From the NCBI RefSeq assembly GCF_900454835.1, contig NZ_UGTM01000002.1, forward strand, positions 1,156,229-1,220,228: DNA of 64,000 nt, given 5' to 3'. The notes below the pieces were generated by a model, which made no database searches, was not told where the DNA came from, and was given only the letters and a program-made list of their open reading frames with translations. Both the position numbers and the translations under genes were made by a program. Positions 1 through 8,161 of the stretch are shown here, piece after piece (the stretch's first letter is position 1; each line of letters begins with the position of its first letter). This stretch comes from Prevotella denticola. Its GTDB lineage: Bacteria; Bacteroidota; Bacteroidia; Bacteroidales; Bacteroidaceae.

Positions 1-70
1 TCGTCAGCTTGCCATAGAGAAAAGAAACCATAAAAAGAAATAAGTACAAACCATCAAAACTATAGTAACA

Positions 71-700
71 ATGAAAAAGTACATTTTCATGGCTCTCTTA
101 GGATTGAGCCTTTCTGTTCCCAAAGCCCACGCACAGTGGGTAGTAACCGACCCTGGCAATTTTGCCGGCAACATCGTCAATTCAGTCAAGGAGATAGCAA
201 CAGCTTCGAAGACGGTGAAAAACACTCTTGACGGTTTTAAGGAGGTGGAAAAACTCTACAACGACACCAAGAAGTATTACGATGCCCTGAAGAAGGTGAA
301 TAACCTTATAGGAGATGCCTACAAGGTCAAGGAGTGCATCCTGATGGTGGGCGATATCTCGGAGATTTACGTCACCTCGTATAAGAAGATGCTCTCGGAC
401 AAGAACTTCCGCCCTTCGGAACTCGCTGCGATGGCTTCGGGCTATGCCAAGCTCTTGGAGCAGAGTGGGGAGAGTCTCAAGGAACTAAAGTCCATCGTCA
501 AGTCGGGTGTCCTCTCGATGAACGACCACGAGCGCATGCAGGCCATCGACCGCATTTATACCACGTTGAGGGAAAACCGCTCGCTCGTGTCGTATTACAC
601 AAGGAAGAACATCTCCGTAAGTTACGTCCGTGCCCGTGAGAAGAACAACCTTGCCTCTGTCAAGGCACTCTACGGCAATACGGCAAGCAGGTATTGGTAA
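71..700 (+). CDS. traI: Conjugative transposon protein TraI (DUF4141)
   Basis: A 209-residue exported protein of the Bacteroidales type IV secretion system. Residues 1-21 form a signal peptide ending in AHA before QWVV. The rest is strongly helical and Lys/Glu-rich, with the early motif WVVTDPGNFAGNIVNS typical of the TraI/DUF4141 family, which has a VirB5-like place in the conjugation apparatus. In CTnDOT nomenclature TraI is not a relaxase. It is followed at 52 nt by traJ in the same operon. Family assignment is from recognised sequence and gene order; the exact role is inferred. Confidence 0.88.
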   Translation: MKKYIFMALLGLSLSVPKAHAQWVVTDPGNFAGNIVNSVKEIATASKTVKNTLDGFKEVEKLYNDTKKYYDALKKVNNLIGDAYKVKECILMVGDISEIYVTSYKKMLSDKNFRPSELAAMASGYAKLLEQSGESLKELKSIVKSGVLSMNDHERMQAIDRIYTTLRENRSLVSYYTRKNISVSYVRAREKNNLASVKALYGNTASRYW

Positions 701-752
701 ATCCACAGACAAAAAAAGAACTTGAAAGAACTTTCATAAAACACTTTTGCTT

Positions 753-1790
753 ATGGATTTTGCCAGTTTACATGAGCTACTACGCTCCACCTATGACGAG
801 ATGATGCCGCTCTGTGCCCAGATGACGGGCATTGCCAAAGGCATTGCGGGCTTGGGTGCACTCTTTTATATTGCTCTTCGGGTATGGGCTTCCATTGCCC
901 GTGCCGAGGCGATAGACGTCTTTCCCTTGCTGCGCCCCTTCGTGCTGGGCTTCTGCATCATGTTCTTCCCGACAGTCGTACTGGGTACGATGAATGCCGT
1001 TCTCTCGCCTGTAGTGCAGGGAACGGAGATGATGGTACACCAGCAGGAGGGGAACCTTGCAGAACTTACAGCCAAGCGGGACAAGTTGCAAGAGGAAGCC
1101 TACCTTAGGAATCCTGAAACAGCCTACCTTGTCTCCAACGAGAAGTTCGATGAGAAGATAGAGGAAATGGGCATCATCGGACCTGAAGATGCCGTGACGA
1201 TAGCGGGTATGTATGCCGAGCGTGCTGCCTATCAGACCAAGCAGTGGGTGATGAAGATGGTGCATGACCTCATGGAGCTGCTGTTCCATGCCGCAGGACT
1301 TATCATCGACACGCTGCGCACCTTCATACTCATCGTCCTCTCCATTCTCGGTCCGATAGTCTTCGGCATAGCCGTATGGGACGGTCTTGCAGGTTCGCTC
1401 ACCGCATGGTTCTCACGCTATATCTCTGTCTACCTGTGGCTGCCTGTCAGCTCTATCCTTACGGCACTGCTCACCAAGATACAGGTGCTGATGGTACAGA
1501 AGGACATCGAGGCACTCAGCGACCCCAACTACCTGCCCGACGCGGGGACGTGGTACTACATCGTCTTCTTCCTTATCGGCATCGTAGGTTACTTCTGCGT
1601 TCCCACCGTAGCAGGCTGGATTATCGAAGCAGGTGGTGGTATCGGCTCTTATGGTCGCAATGTCAATCAAACGGCACAGCGCGGTGCGCAAAGTGCCTAC
1701 ACGGGCGGAAGATATGCCGCAGCAGGTGCCGGGTCGGTCATCGGCAATGTCGGTGGACGTATCAAGGGTGCGCTGCTCAAAGGAAAATAG
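753..1790 (+). CDS. traJ: Conjugative transposon membrane protein TraJ
   Basis: A 345-residue polytopic inner-membrane protein of the mating-pair channel, equivalent in position to VirB6. The ATG at 753 is preferred over an in-frame TTG at 747. Several hydrophobic segments are visible: residues about 25-45, 60-85, 180-215 and 265-300. A Gly/Ala-rich tail (IGSYGRNVNQTAQRGAQSAY onward) closes the protein. Length and hydropathy fit the family. It lies between traI and traK in the conserved order. Confidence 0.88.
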   Translation: MDFASLHELLRSTYDEMMPLCAQMTGIAKGIAGLGALFYIALRVWASIARAEAIDVFPLLRPFVLGFCIMFFPTVVLGTMNAVLSPVVQGTEMMVHQQEGNLAELTAKRDKLQEEAYLRNPETAYLVSNEKFDEKIEEMGIIGPEDAVTIAGMYAERAAYQTKQWVMKMVHDLMELLFHAAGLIIDTLRTFILIVLSILGPIVFGIAVWDGLAGSLTAWFSRYISVYLWLPVSSILTALLTKIQVLMVQKDIEALSDPNYLPDAGTWYYIVFFLIGIVGYFCVPTVAGWIIEAGGGIGSYGRNVNQTAQRGAQSAYTGGRYAAAGAGSVIGNVGGRIKGALLKGK

Positions 1791-1841
1791 AAATCGAGCA
1801 ATAATGCTTAATTAACCAACAGCTATAAAAGGAAAAAAGAA

Positions 1842-2465
1842 ATGGAATTTAAATCACTTGGTAATATCGAGACCTCATTCAGACAGATAAGACTCTACGC
1901 CTTTGTCTTTGCCATCGTCTGCGTGGCAGTAAGTGGTTATGCCCTCTATGCCTCGTACAACTTCGCTAAGGAGCAGAGGGAGAAAATCTATGTGCTTGAC
2001 CAGGGAAAGTCACTCATGCTTGCCCTCAGTCAGGATGCAAGTCGTAATCGTCCCGTAGAGGCAAGGGAGCATGTACGTCGCTTCCATGAGCTGTTCTTCA
2101 CCATTGCGCCTGACAAGGATGCCATTGAGAAGAATATGGAGCGTGCCTTCGTTCTGTGTGACAAGTCGGCTTTCAACTATTACAAGGACTTGGCAGAGAA
2201 GGGCTATTATAACCGCGCCATATCGGGTAATGTCAATCAGCGCATAGAGGTGGACTCTATCCACTGCAACTTTAATACTTACCCTTATGCGGTAACAACC
2301 TATGCACGAGAGTTTATCGTCCGTCAGAGTAACGTTACAGAGCGTAGTCTCATTACGACCTGCACGCTGCAGAACTCTGTCCGTTCGGACAATAACCCGC
2401 AAGGTTTTCTTATGGAGAACTTCCTTGTGAAGGAAAACAGGGATATACAGACTTATAAACGATAA
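1842..2465 (+). CDS. traK: Conjugative transposon protein TraK (VirB8-like)
   Basis: A 207-residue protein with a short cytoplasmic N-terminus (MEFKSLGNIETSFRQIRLYA), one membrane span at about residues 20-40 and a periplasmic domain. This layout is that of VirB8-like assembly factors, and the family is conserved in Bacteroides conjugative elements. It lies 51 nt after traJ and 4 nt before traL, so it is surely in the same transcript. Confidence 0.9.
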   Translation: MEFKSLGNIETSFRQIRLYAFVFAIVCVAVSGYALYASYNFAKEQREKIYVLDQGKSLMLALSQDASRNRPVEAREHVRRFHELFFTIAPDKDAIEKNMERAFVLCDKSAFNYYKDLAEKGYYNRAISGNVNQRIEVDSIHCNFNTYPYAVTTYAREFIVRQSNVTERSLITTCTLQNSVRSDNNPQGFLMENFLVKENRDIQTYKR

Positions 2466-2469
2466 GGCT

Positions 2470-2772
2470 ATGGCAAGGAAAAGAAACTTTTTACTCTCAC
2501 GTCACTATCTGCGCTTTCACCTATGGCTCCGCCATCGTTGTGAAAGGCTCACGATAAGGCAGAGAAAGGAAATCGTCTATGGGCTGAGCTTCATCTATCT
2601 GCTCTGCTCACTCTGGATGATAGCGCAGTTCTTCCTTCCTCCAAAGAAGGAAAAACTACCCATCCCCACGGGAAAGCTGACGGACAGTCCCATACGGACG
2701 GACAGCACCTTACAGGAGTTACACGGCAATTTTTACCTACAACATCATCAAACAATCAAGGAAAATGGATAA
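2470..2772 (+). CDS. traL: Conjugative transposon protein TraL
   Basis: A 100-residue small membrane protein. It is Arg/His-rich at the N-terminus (MARKRNFLLSRHYLRFHLWL) with one predicted span at about residues 36-56 (IVYGLSFIYLLCSLWMIAQF). It corresponds by place and size to TraL (DUF3989-like) of CTnDOT-type elements. Its end overlaps the start of traM by 8 nt, indicating translational coupling. Its role is not defined beyond being part of the tra operon. Confidence 0.8.
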   Translation: MARKRNFLLSRHYLRFHLWLRHRCERLTIRQRKEIVYGLSFIYLLCSLWMIAQFFLPPKKEKLPIPTGKLTDSPIRTDSTLQELHGNFYLQHHQTIKENG

Positions 2773-4036
2773 TAAACAGAAAGAACAAATGAAGAAAGGC
2801 TTGGTCTTCGGAGGATTAGGACTGCTGTTTGCCCTCTCGATGTGGTTTATCTTCGCGCCTTCGGGCAAGGATAAGACTGCAGCGGAGCAGGGGCTCAATG
2901 ACAGCATCCCGCAGGCAACGACAGAAAAGCTCACCGAAAACAAGCTCAAAGCCTATGAATTAGGCGACAAGGCACACGAGGAAGAACAGACCCGTGAGGA
3001 GATGGGCAGACTATCGGACTATTTCGCACAGAACACTGCTCCATCAGAGGCGCAGCGTGCAGAGACAGCTGCTTCTACGGCAAAGATAGAAAGCTCCATG
3101 CATCGTTATGAGGAGAACAATCGCCTCTTGAACTCCTTTTACGCTCCCGACCCACACGAGCAGGAGCGTGAAGCCCTGCGCTCGGAGATAGATAACCTTA
3201 GAAAGGAACTCTCTGCCAAAGACAGCAGGGAGGACAATGAAGAAAAACGGCAGCTTGCCTTGATGGAAAAGAGCTATCAGATGGCAGCGAAGTATCTTCC
3301 CAAGGCTTCTGCCGTTCCACCATCTTTGGGTAATGACTTTACCGAGGGTAAAGGGCAAACGGCAACGAACAAAGGTCAGAGTATGGGCAGTAATATAAGC
3401 GGAGGTTCGGCCGACTTGCCTGCAATGGAAATCTTGGCGGAACGCAAACAGGTAGTGTCCTCACTGGGGCAGCCGATGAGCGACGCTGACTTCATCAAGG
3501 AGTATGGCACGAAAGCACGCAACTTGGGCTTCCATTCGCTCGCAAGTGCGGCTGCACCCACGATGCGCAACACACTCAAAGTGGTGGTGGACAGGACAAC
3601 GACGCTCAAAGAGGGCGACAATGTCGTGCTTCGTCTGCTTGAAACCGCCAAGGTACAGGGACTGCACATTCCACGGCAGAGCCGACTGATAGCTATCGCC
3701 AAGATAGAAGGTAACCGTATGCACCTGCTTGTCAAAAGCATTGAGGTGGACGGCCATATCATAGCCGTCAAGCTCTCGGCATACGACATGGACGGGCAGG
3801 AGGGTGTGTATATACCAGGTTCGGAGGACATCAATGCGCTTAAGGAAGTCGGGGCGAACATCGGTGGTTCAATGGGCACATCTTTTACCTTCGCTTCCTC
3901 TGCCAAGGACCAGATTATCTCCGAGGCTGCCCGTGGGGTGATGCAGGGTGCAAGTCAGCTGCTTCAGAAGAAACTTCGCACCATCAAGGTAACGCTCAAG
4001 GGTGGCTACCGCCTTTTCTTGGTTCAGTCCAAATGA
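2765..4036 (+). CDS. traM: Conjugative transposon protein TraM (VirB10-like)
   Basis: A 423-residue single-pass protein: short cytoplasmic start, a membrane span at about residues 12-31 (GLVFGGLGLLFALSMWFIFA), a charged, coiled-coil-prone stalk to about residue 190, then a globular C-terminal domain from about residue 260 (TLKVVVDRTTTLKEGDNVVL). This is the architecture of VirB10-type channel scaffolds that link inner and outer membranes. It ends by overlapping the traN reading frame. Confidence 0.87.
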   Translation: MDNKQKEQMKKGLVFGGLGLLFALSMWFIFAPSGKDKTAAEQGLNDSIPQATTEKLTENKLKAYELGDKAHEEEQTREEMGRLSDYFAQNTAPSEAQRAETAASTAKIESSMHRYEENNRLLNSFYAPDPHEQEREALRSEIDNLRKELSAKDSREDNEEKRQLALMEKSYQMAAKYLPKASAVPPSLGNDFTEGKGQTATNKGQSMGSNISGGSADLPAMEILAERKQVVSSLGQPMSDADFIKEYGTKARNLGFHSLASAAAPTMRNTLKVVVDRTTTLKEGDNVVLRLLETAKVQGLHIPRQSRLIAIAKIEGNRMHLLVKSIEVDGHIIAVKLSAYDMDGQEGVYIPGSEDINALKEVGANIGGSMGTSFTFASSAKDQIISEAARGVMQGASQLLQKKLRTIKVTLKGGYRLFLVQSK

Positions 4037-4083
4037 AACAATCGAAAATGATAAGTAAAAATAACATCAAATCAAAAGGAACA

Positions 4084-5034
4084 ATGAAGAAAATTATTTT
4101 ATCAATGGCTATGCTTACCTTGGTGGGAGCAACAGCCACAGCACAGGAAAACAATGATGGTCTGACACCAAGCCGTCCGCTTACTTCGGGAGAGCTTTTT
4201 CAAGGTATGAGCCGTTCCATTCCTAACGGGCGTGTCGTCCTGCCATACGGCTTGGACGTAACCTTTGACAAGACCGTGCATCTTATCTTCCCTTCTGCTA
4301 TTCGCTATGTAGACTTAGGTTCGCAGAATATCATCGCAGGAAAGGCGGAGGATGCTGAGAACGTACTACGTGTAAAGGCCTCAGTGAAGGACTTTGAGAC
4401 GGAGACCAATATGAGTGTCATCTGCGAGGACGGCTCATTTTACGCTTTTAATGTAAAATATGCCGATGAACCGGAAAAGTTAAGTATCGAGATGAAAGAC
4501 TTTCTCTCTACAACAGAAGGCAGGCTGCCAAGCAATCGCTCTGACATTTACTTCAAGGAACTCGGTAATGAGTCGCCCGTATTAGTAAAGCTGATGATGC
4601 AGACCATCTATCAGAATGACATACGCTGCATTAAGCACATCGGTGCACAGCAGTTCGGTATGAAGTTCCTGCTTCGTGGATTGTATGCCCATAATGGCTT
4701 GCTGTATTTCCACACTCGTATGGAAAACGGTACGAATATGCCGTACTCGGTGGATTTTATCACCTTCAAGGTTGTAGATAAGAAGATGGCAAAGCGCACC
4801 GCCATTCAGGAGCAGGTGCTTCAGCCACTTCGTGCCTATCATCAGGTGATGCAGGTGCGTGGTATGGGTAGTGAACACACTGTGTTTGCACTCGAGCAGT
4901 TTTCTCTTGCAGAAGACAAGCAGCTTGAAGTGGCGCTCTATGAGAGAAATGGCGGTCGTACACTGACTTTTTATGTAACGGCAGAGGACCTGCTGCTGGC
5001 AAAGAGGATTGATAACCTCAAACTGAAATGGTGA
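4084..5034 (+). CDS. traN: Conjugative transposon protein TraN (DUF4138)
   Basis: A 316-residue exported protein. The ATG at 4084 is chosen over 4033 because it directly begins a good signal peptide (MKKIILSMAMLTLVGATATAQ); the upstream 17 residues are Lys/Asn-rich and look like leader. The mature protein carries the motif VTFDKTVHLIFPSAIRYVDL typical of TraN/DUF4138, a VirB9-like outer-membrane channel partner. It sits between TraM (VirB10-like) and TraO. Confidence 0.87.
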   Translation: MKKIILSMAMLTLVGATATAQENNDGLTPSRPLTSGELFQGMSRSIPNGRVVLPYGLDVTFDKTVHLIFPSAIRYVDLGSQNIIAGKAEDAENVLRVKASVKDFETETNMSVICEDGSFYAFNVKYADEPEKLSIEMKDFLSTTEGRLPSNRSDIYFKELGNESPVLVKLMMQTIYQNDIRCIKHIGAQQFGMKFLLRGLYAHNGLLYFHTRMENGTNMPYSVDFITFKVVDKKMAKRTAIQEQVLQPLRAYHQVMQVRGMGSEHTVFALEQFSLAEDKQLEVALYERNGGRTLTFYVTAEDLLLAKRIDNLKLKW

Positions 5035-5618
5035 TGAAGAAGAACAATATCATTATGACAGTATGCGTTGCGGTGGCTATGACTTTCAGTCTGCCATCGC
5101 AGGCACAGCGACTGATACCCAAGCAAAGGGGCGTAGAGGTCGTTGGGAGTATTCCGCTTATCAAGGGTGAAAAGTTCCTTGTTGCTGACAATTTCGGCAT
5201 GGGAGCATCACTTACCCGCTATCTGGGTCGTGAGAACTATACCTTTGTTATGGCAGAGTATGAACAGCAGAATATGCCGTACAGAAGTTATAACGTAAAA
5301 CTCAAGGATGCACTCTTACAGGTGGGCTATATGCTCCCTGTTCTCTCCGACAGAGGTAAGAACGTATTTCTCTATGGTGGCATATCCGCCTTGGGTGGCT
5401 ATGAGGAACTCAACAAGGATAAAAGGCTGCTGCCCGATGGGGCGACACTGCTCGACCGCTCCCGCTTTGTCTATGGCGGTGCCGTGCATGGCTCGGCGGA
5501 AGTGTTCCTAACAGACAGGGTTCTCTTTCTTGTCAAAGCGCAGGGCCGTTTCCTCTTTGGAACGGACGTGCATCGTTTTCGTCCGGCTGTTTCTGCTGGA
5601 CTAAGGTTTAACTTTTAA
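5034..5618 (+). CDS. traO: Conjugative transposon protein TraO
   Basis: A 194-residue exported protein starting at the ATG in the TGATG overlap with the traN stop; an in-frame ATG at 5028 is also possible. A signal peptide (MKKNNIIMTVCVAVAMTFSL...SQA) is followed by alternating hydrophobic beta strands and a final GLRFNF, suggesting an outer-membrane beta-barrel. Position and length fit TraO of Bacteroides conjugative transposons. Confidence 0.87.
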   Translation: MKKNNIIMTVCVAVAMTFSLPSQAQRLIPKQRGVEVVGSIPLIKGEKFLVADNFGMGASLTRYLGRENYTFVMAEYEQQNMPYRSYNVKLKDALLQVGYMLPVLSDRGKNVFLYGGISALGGYEELNKDKRLLPDGATLLDRSRFVYGGAVHGSAEVFLTDRVLFLVKAQGRFLFGTDVHRFRPAVSAGLRFNF

Positions 5619-5630
5619 GTAGAAGAAAAG

Positions 5631-6089
5631 ATGAAGAAGATATTGAATACGATTTGGGTAATGGGTGTGCTGACCCTTGCTGTGTTTTGCCTATCTGCTT
5701 GTGATAGGGATTTGGATGTTCAGCAGTCTTATCCGTTTACGGTGGAGACAATGCCGGTTCAGAAGGATATCGTAAGGGGGCAGACGGCTGAGATACGCTG
5801 CACGCTCAAACGAGGTGGTGAGTTTGCCGACACCCGTTATACCATCCGATACTTCCAGCCCGATGGCAAAGGTATGTTGAAGATGGACAACGGCACGGTG
5901 TTCAAGCCGAACGACTGCTATCCGCTCACCAAAGATGTGTTCCGCCTATATTACACTTCGCTGTCAGCCGACCGCCAGACGATTGACGTGTATGTGGAAG
6001 ACAACTTCGGCAGGGTGCATCAACTGACTTTCAGTTTCAACAACGAGCGAGAAGAGGGCAAGGACAAACTTGCATCTTCTCACCACTAA
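5631..6089 (+). CDS. traQ: Conjugative transposon lipoprotein TraQ (DUF3872)
   Basis: A 152-residue protein with a lipoprotein signal: a hydrophobic stretch (VLTLAVFCLSAC) ends in a lipobox Cys at about residue 24, followed by DRDLDVQQSYPFTVETMPV. This is the DUF3872/TraQ family found last in the CTnDOT tra operon. It probably sits in the outer-membrane part of the channel. It lies 12 nt after traO and just before a lysozyme gene. Confidence 0.85.
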   Translation: MKKILNTIWVMGVLTLAVFCLSACDRDLDVQQSYPFTVETMPVQKDIVRGQTAEIRCTLKRGGEFADTRYTIRYFQPDGKGMLKMDNGTVFKPNDCYPLTKDVFRLYYTSLSADRQTIDVYVEDNFGRVHQLTFSFNNEREEGKDKLASSHH

Positions 6090-6100
6090 AAACGTAATTG

Positions 6101-6607
6101 ATGCGAACGATAAATTCTTTCATTTTACTTTGTGTATTCTGCCTGTTCTGTCAGCCAACCCTTGCACAGCGCAGGGTGCGGCTGGCAGACTTGCCTCCTT
6201 TTGAGCGTGCAGTAGTTGTTGTAAAATACTTTGAGGGCATGCACAGCTGGAAGAATTACCCGTATGTTGGATATGGGCATCAGCTGCAACGGGGAGAGCG
6301 TTTCACAGCGGATATGACGGAACGGCAGGCAGACTCCCTGCTCCGTGCCGACCTTTGGAAATGCTTTGAACACTTCAAAGGCTATGGCAAGGATGCGCTA
6401 CTACTGACCTTGCTTGCCTACAATGTGGGTGTGGGGCGATTGCTTGGTTATGGTAAGCACTCCAAGAGTAGGCTGCTACGAAAGATAGAAGCTGGAGATA
6501 GAAACTTCTATTGGGAGTATGTTTCGTTCTGCCGATATAAGGGAAAAGTTTTGAGAGGGTTGGTCAGGCGCAGACAGGTGGAGTTAGCCCTGTTCTTTCT
6601 TCCTTAG
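6101..6607 (+). CDS. Secreted lysozyme (glycoside hydrolase 24-like)
   Basis: A 168-residue protein with an N-terminal signal peptide (INSFILLCVFCLFCQPTLAQ). A lysozyme-like core follows: KYFEGMHSWKNYPYVGYGHQ carries the catalytic Glu and the GYGH segment of phage-type muramidases, and LLTLLAYNVGVGRLLGYGK matches the later helix. It would open peptidoglycan locally for assembly of the conjugation channel. It starts 12 nt after traQ. The ATG at 6101 is preferred to a TTG at 6098. Confidence 0.85.
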   Translation: MRTINSFILLCVFCLFCQPTLAQRRVRLADLPPFERAVVVVKYFEGMHSWKNYPYVGYGHQLQRGERFTADMTERQADSLLRADLWKCFEHFKGYGKDALLLTLLAYNVGVGRLLGYGKHSKSRLLRKIEAGDRNFYWEYVSFCRYKGKVLRGLVRRRQVELALFFLP

Positions 6608-6663
6608 CAAATATGAAATATGATGGATTTGTTGATTATCAAGAAGTTTTGTTAAATAATAAA

Positions 6664-6694
6664 TTGTTATCTTCGCTATAATTGTGTATCTTTG
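6664..6694 (+). promoter_or_regulatory. Bacteroidales-type promoter for the 6721 gene and 5S-like RNA
   Basis: TTG at 6664-6666, a 20-nt spacer and TATCTTTG at 6687-6694 match the Bacteroides -33/-7 consensus. Transcription would start near 6701, just before the ATG at 6721. The overlapping GTATCTTTGC (6686-6695) also fits the GTAnnTTTGC core of CTnDOT attachment sites, so an att core cannot be excluded. Confidence 0.7.
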
Positions 6695-6720
6695 CAAAGT
6701 TTTTCATTATTAAATTTATT

Positions 6721-7071
6721 ATGCTTATAGGGGACAACATAACGATACGAACGGTACATGGACTTGAGGATATTGATATGCAAAAAATAAGAGCATTCCT
6801 GCAAGGAGCTGTGTATTCTTGGTGTATCACTCGCAAAAACGAATGGTTTTGTGCCAGAGATTTTATAGGAGGGGATAATTATTATTGGGAGCACTATCCA
6901 TTAGGTGTCTTGTATTTCCGCCATATAAATGCGGGGTATGGTCATGAATATGCCTTTGATCAAGCTGCCAAGGACGCAGGTAAAATATTGAAAGGTGTTC
7001 TACAAGATGACAATCGAGTGTTTGAAACCGAAGGTGGATATACGCGTCGTTATCGTTGGAAGAATCAATAA
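6721..7071 (+). CDS. Unknown protein upstream of a 5S rRNA-like gene
   Basis: A 116-residue soluble protein that I do not recognise. The ATG at 6721 is chosen because the longer reading frame would begin inside the promoter. It is aromatic-rich (WCITRKNEWFCARDFIGGDN, YYWEHYPLGVLYFRH) and ends with a basic stretch (YTRRYRWKNQ); no signal peptide or membrane segment is seen. It has its own promoter, and the 5S rRNA-like gene begins only about 22 nt after its stop with no promoter between, so the two look co-transcribed. The base composition is more AT-rich than the tra genes. Confidence 0.65.
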   Translation: MLIGDNITIRTVHGLEDIDMQKIRAFLQGAVYSWCITRKNEWFCARDFIGGDNYYWEHYPLGVLYFRHINAGYGHEYAFDQAAKDAGKILKGVLQDDNRVFETEGGYTRRYRWKNQ

Positions 7072-7093
7072 ATATTTCTCTTAGATATAACAA

Positions 7094-7204
<111 letters not shown>

Positions 7205-7496
7205 CATTAAACAGGCTCGGGACGTAAAGCCAATAACGGTAGGGTCTTTTATTTAACAAATTATTTACATATGAATACAAATAATGTTTTCAGAAAGTAG
7301 GTGATTGACTTAAGTAAAAAACTTAGTCAATCCCTCAAAAGGTTTATAACCAACAAGAAAGTTATGATTATATTTACAAATATAATTCCGCTGATTATTG
7401 GTTTGATAAATCTGAAAGCCAGTATAATAGTTACTGCTATTATAATGTGTTATTAGCTGTATAACAGCAAGAATGGAACGGATTAAGTTTCCGGGG
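7205..7496. other. Non-coding AT-rich stretch after the 5S-like gene
   Basis: No convincing gene is seen. It contains a possible small stem (ACGTCC 7200-7205 with GGACGT 7220-7225) straight after the 5S-like gene and a 20-bp AT palindrome (ATTATATTT 7367-7375, AAATATAAT 7378-7386). It lies between the 5S-like gene and a strong terminator, so it is probably part of the same transcript. Confidence 0.45.
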
Positions 7497-7526
7497 GTGG
7501 AGCAACGTGTTTGCTCCACTTTTTTT
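7497..7526 (+). terminator. Rho-independent terminator
   Basis: GTGGAGCAA (7497-7505) pairs with TTGCTCCAC (7511-7519) and is followed by seven T. It would end the transcript that starts near 6700 and covers the unknown gene and the 5S-like RNA. Confidence 0.8.
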
Positions 7527-7610
7527 GAGATATTAGTTACATGGCTTTTCTGCGACTTTCTTTTGCTTCTTTTCTTTGGTCGCCTACTCGTTCAAAGAGA
7601 AAGAAAAGAA

Positions 7611-7640
7611 GCCACGCAAATTTCGGCTTGCGTGGCTTTT
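7611..7640. terminator. Bidirectional terminator hairpin
   Basis: GCCACGCAA (7611-7619) pairs perfectly with TTGCGTGGC (7628-7636); TTTT follows on the + strand and a T-rich run follows on the - strand. It lies 5 nt beyond the stop of the leftward small gene at 7645 and probably ends the leftward accessory operon. Confidence 0.75.
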
Positions 7641-7644
7641 ACTA

Positions 7645-7875
7645 TTATTCAGAAAGATATTTTTGCACTTTCGTTATTCTACTTATTCGTTTGTTGGGAT
7701 GTCTGTCAAAAGCCCAATTTATTTCATCATCGGGCAAAGTGCAGTGAATGCTTCCACCCATGACTAGCCCACAATTTTGCAGGACTTTCTGCCGTGCTTC
7801 CTCCTTGCTCCCCGCAACCACATCAAACACTCCATCGAAGATGTATTGCGTTCGAACTCTATAAACCTTCTTCAT
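7645..7875 (-). CDS. Small ICE protein of unknown function
   Basis: A 76-residue protein beginning at the ATG at 7875 (MKKVYRVRTQYIFDGVFDVV); the frame extends to a TTG at 7890 which is less likely. It contains a compact fold with AGSKEEARQKVLQNC, resembling the repeated regular motif of small CTn proteins, but I cannot name the family. It follows the 7880 gene directly (stop and start within 8 nt), so it is in the leftward operon with PcfJ/PcfK-like genes. Confidence 0.6.
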   Translation of the reverse strand: MKKVYRVRTQYIFDGVFDVVAGSKEEARQKVLQNCGLVMGGSIHCTLPDDEINWAFDRHPNKRISRITKVQKYLSE

Positions 7876-7879
7876 AATC

Positions 7880-8134
7880 TTAAAATTCAACCTTTAATAA
7901 TCTGTATTCTTTTGGCTCTCCATTGGACAGTCTGCGGTGTTTAAGCCAAAAGTGATGTGCGCCATAGCCGTATGCAAAGAACTTATCAAGCTCTGTTTCT
8001 TCAGCTATTTTGTTGATAGCTGACCTTAACTCCTCTTTGCTGTCGGATAGGGTTATTGCGTTGATAACCCTAATGAGAATATGCGGTATCTCATCCGTCC
8101 AATTGTAGATAATGTTTTCAATCTCTGTTTTCAT
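7880..8134 (-). CDS. Small ICE protein of unknown function
   Basis: An 84-residue acidic protein (MKTEIENIIYNWTDEIPHIL) with no signal or membrane segment. The segment FFAYGYGAHHFWLKHRRLSN is distinctive but not a motif I recognise. It lies 27 nt downstream of the PcfJ-like gene in the same direction and next to another small gene. It is likely a real member of the leftward accessory operon. Confidence 0.6.
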   Translation of the reverse strand: MKTEIENIIYNWTDEIPHILIRVINAITLSDSKEELRSAINKIAEETELDKFFAYGYGAHHFWLKHRRLSNGEPKEYRLLKVEF

Positions 8135-8161
8135 ATCTCTGATAATTTAATGGTTCATACT

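Noticed and set aside
6686..6695. GTATCTTTGC as the ICE attachment core
   Set aside because: It matches GTAnnTTTGC, but the same pattern is part of the normal -7 promoter box seen many times in the window, so it cannot be told apart without an excision product.
7205..7300. tRNA following the 5S-like gene
   Set aside because: No cloverleaf with acceptor and T-arm could be found.
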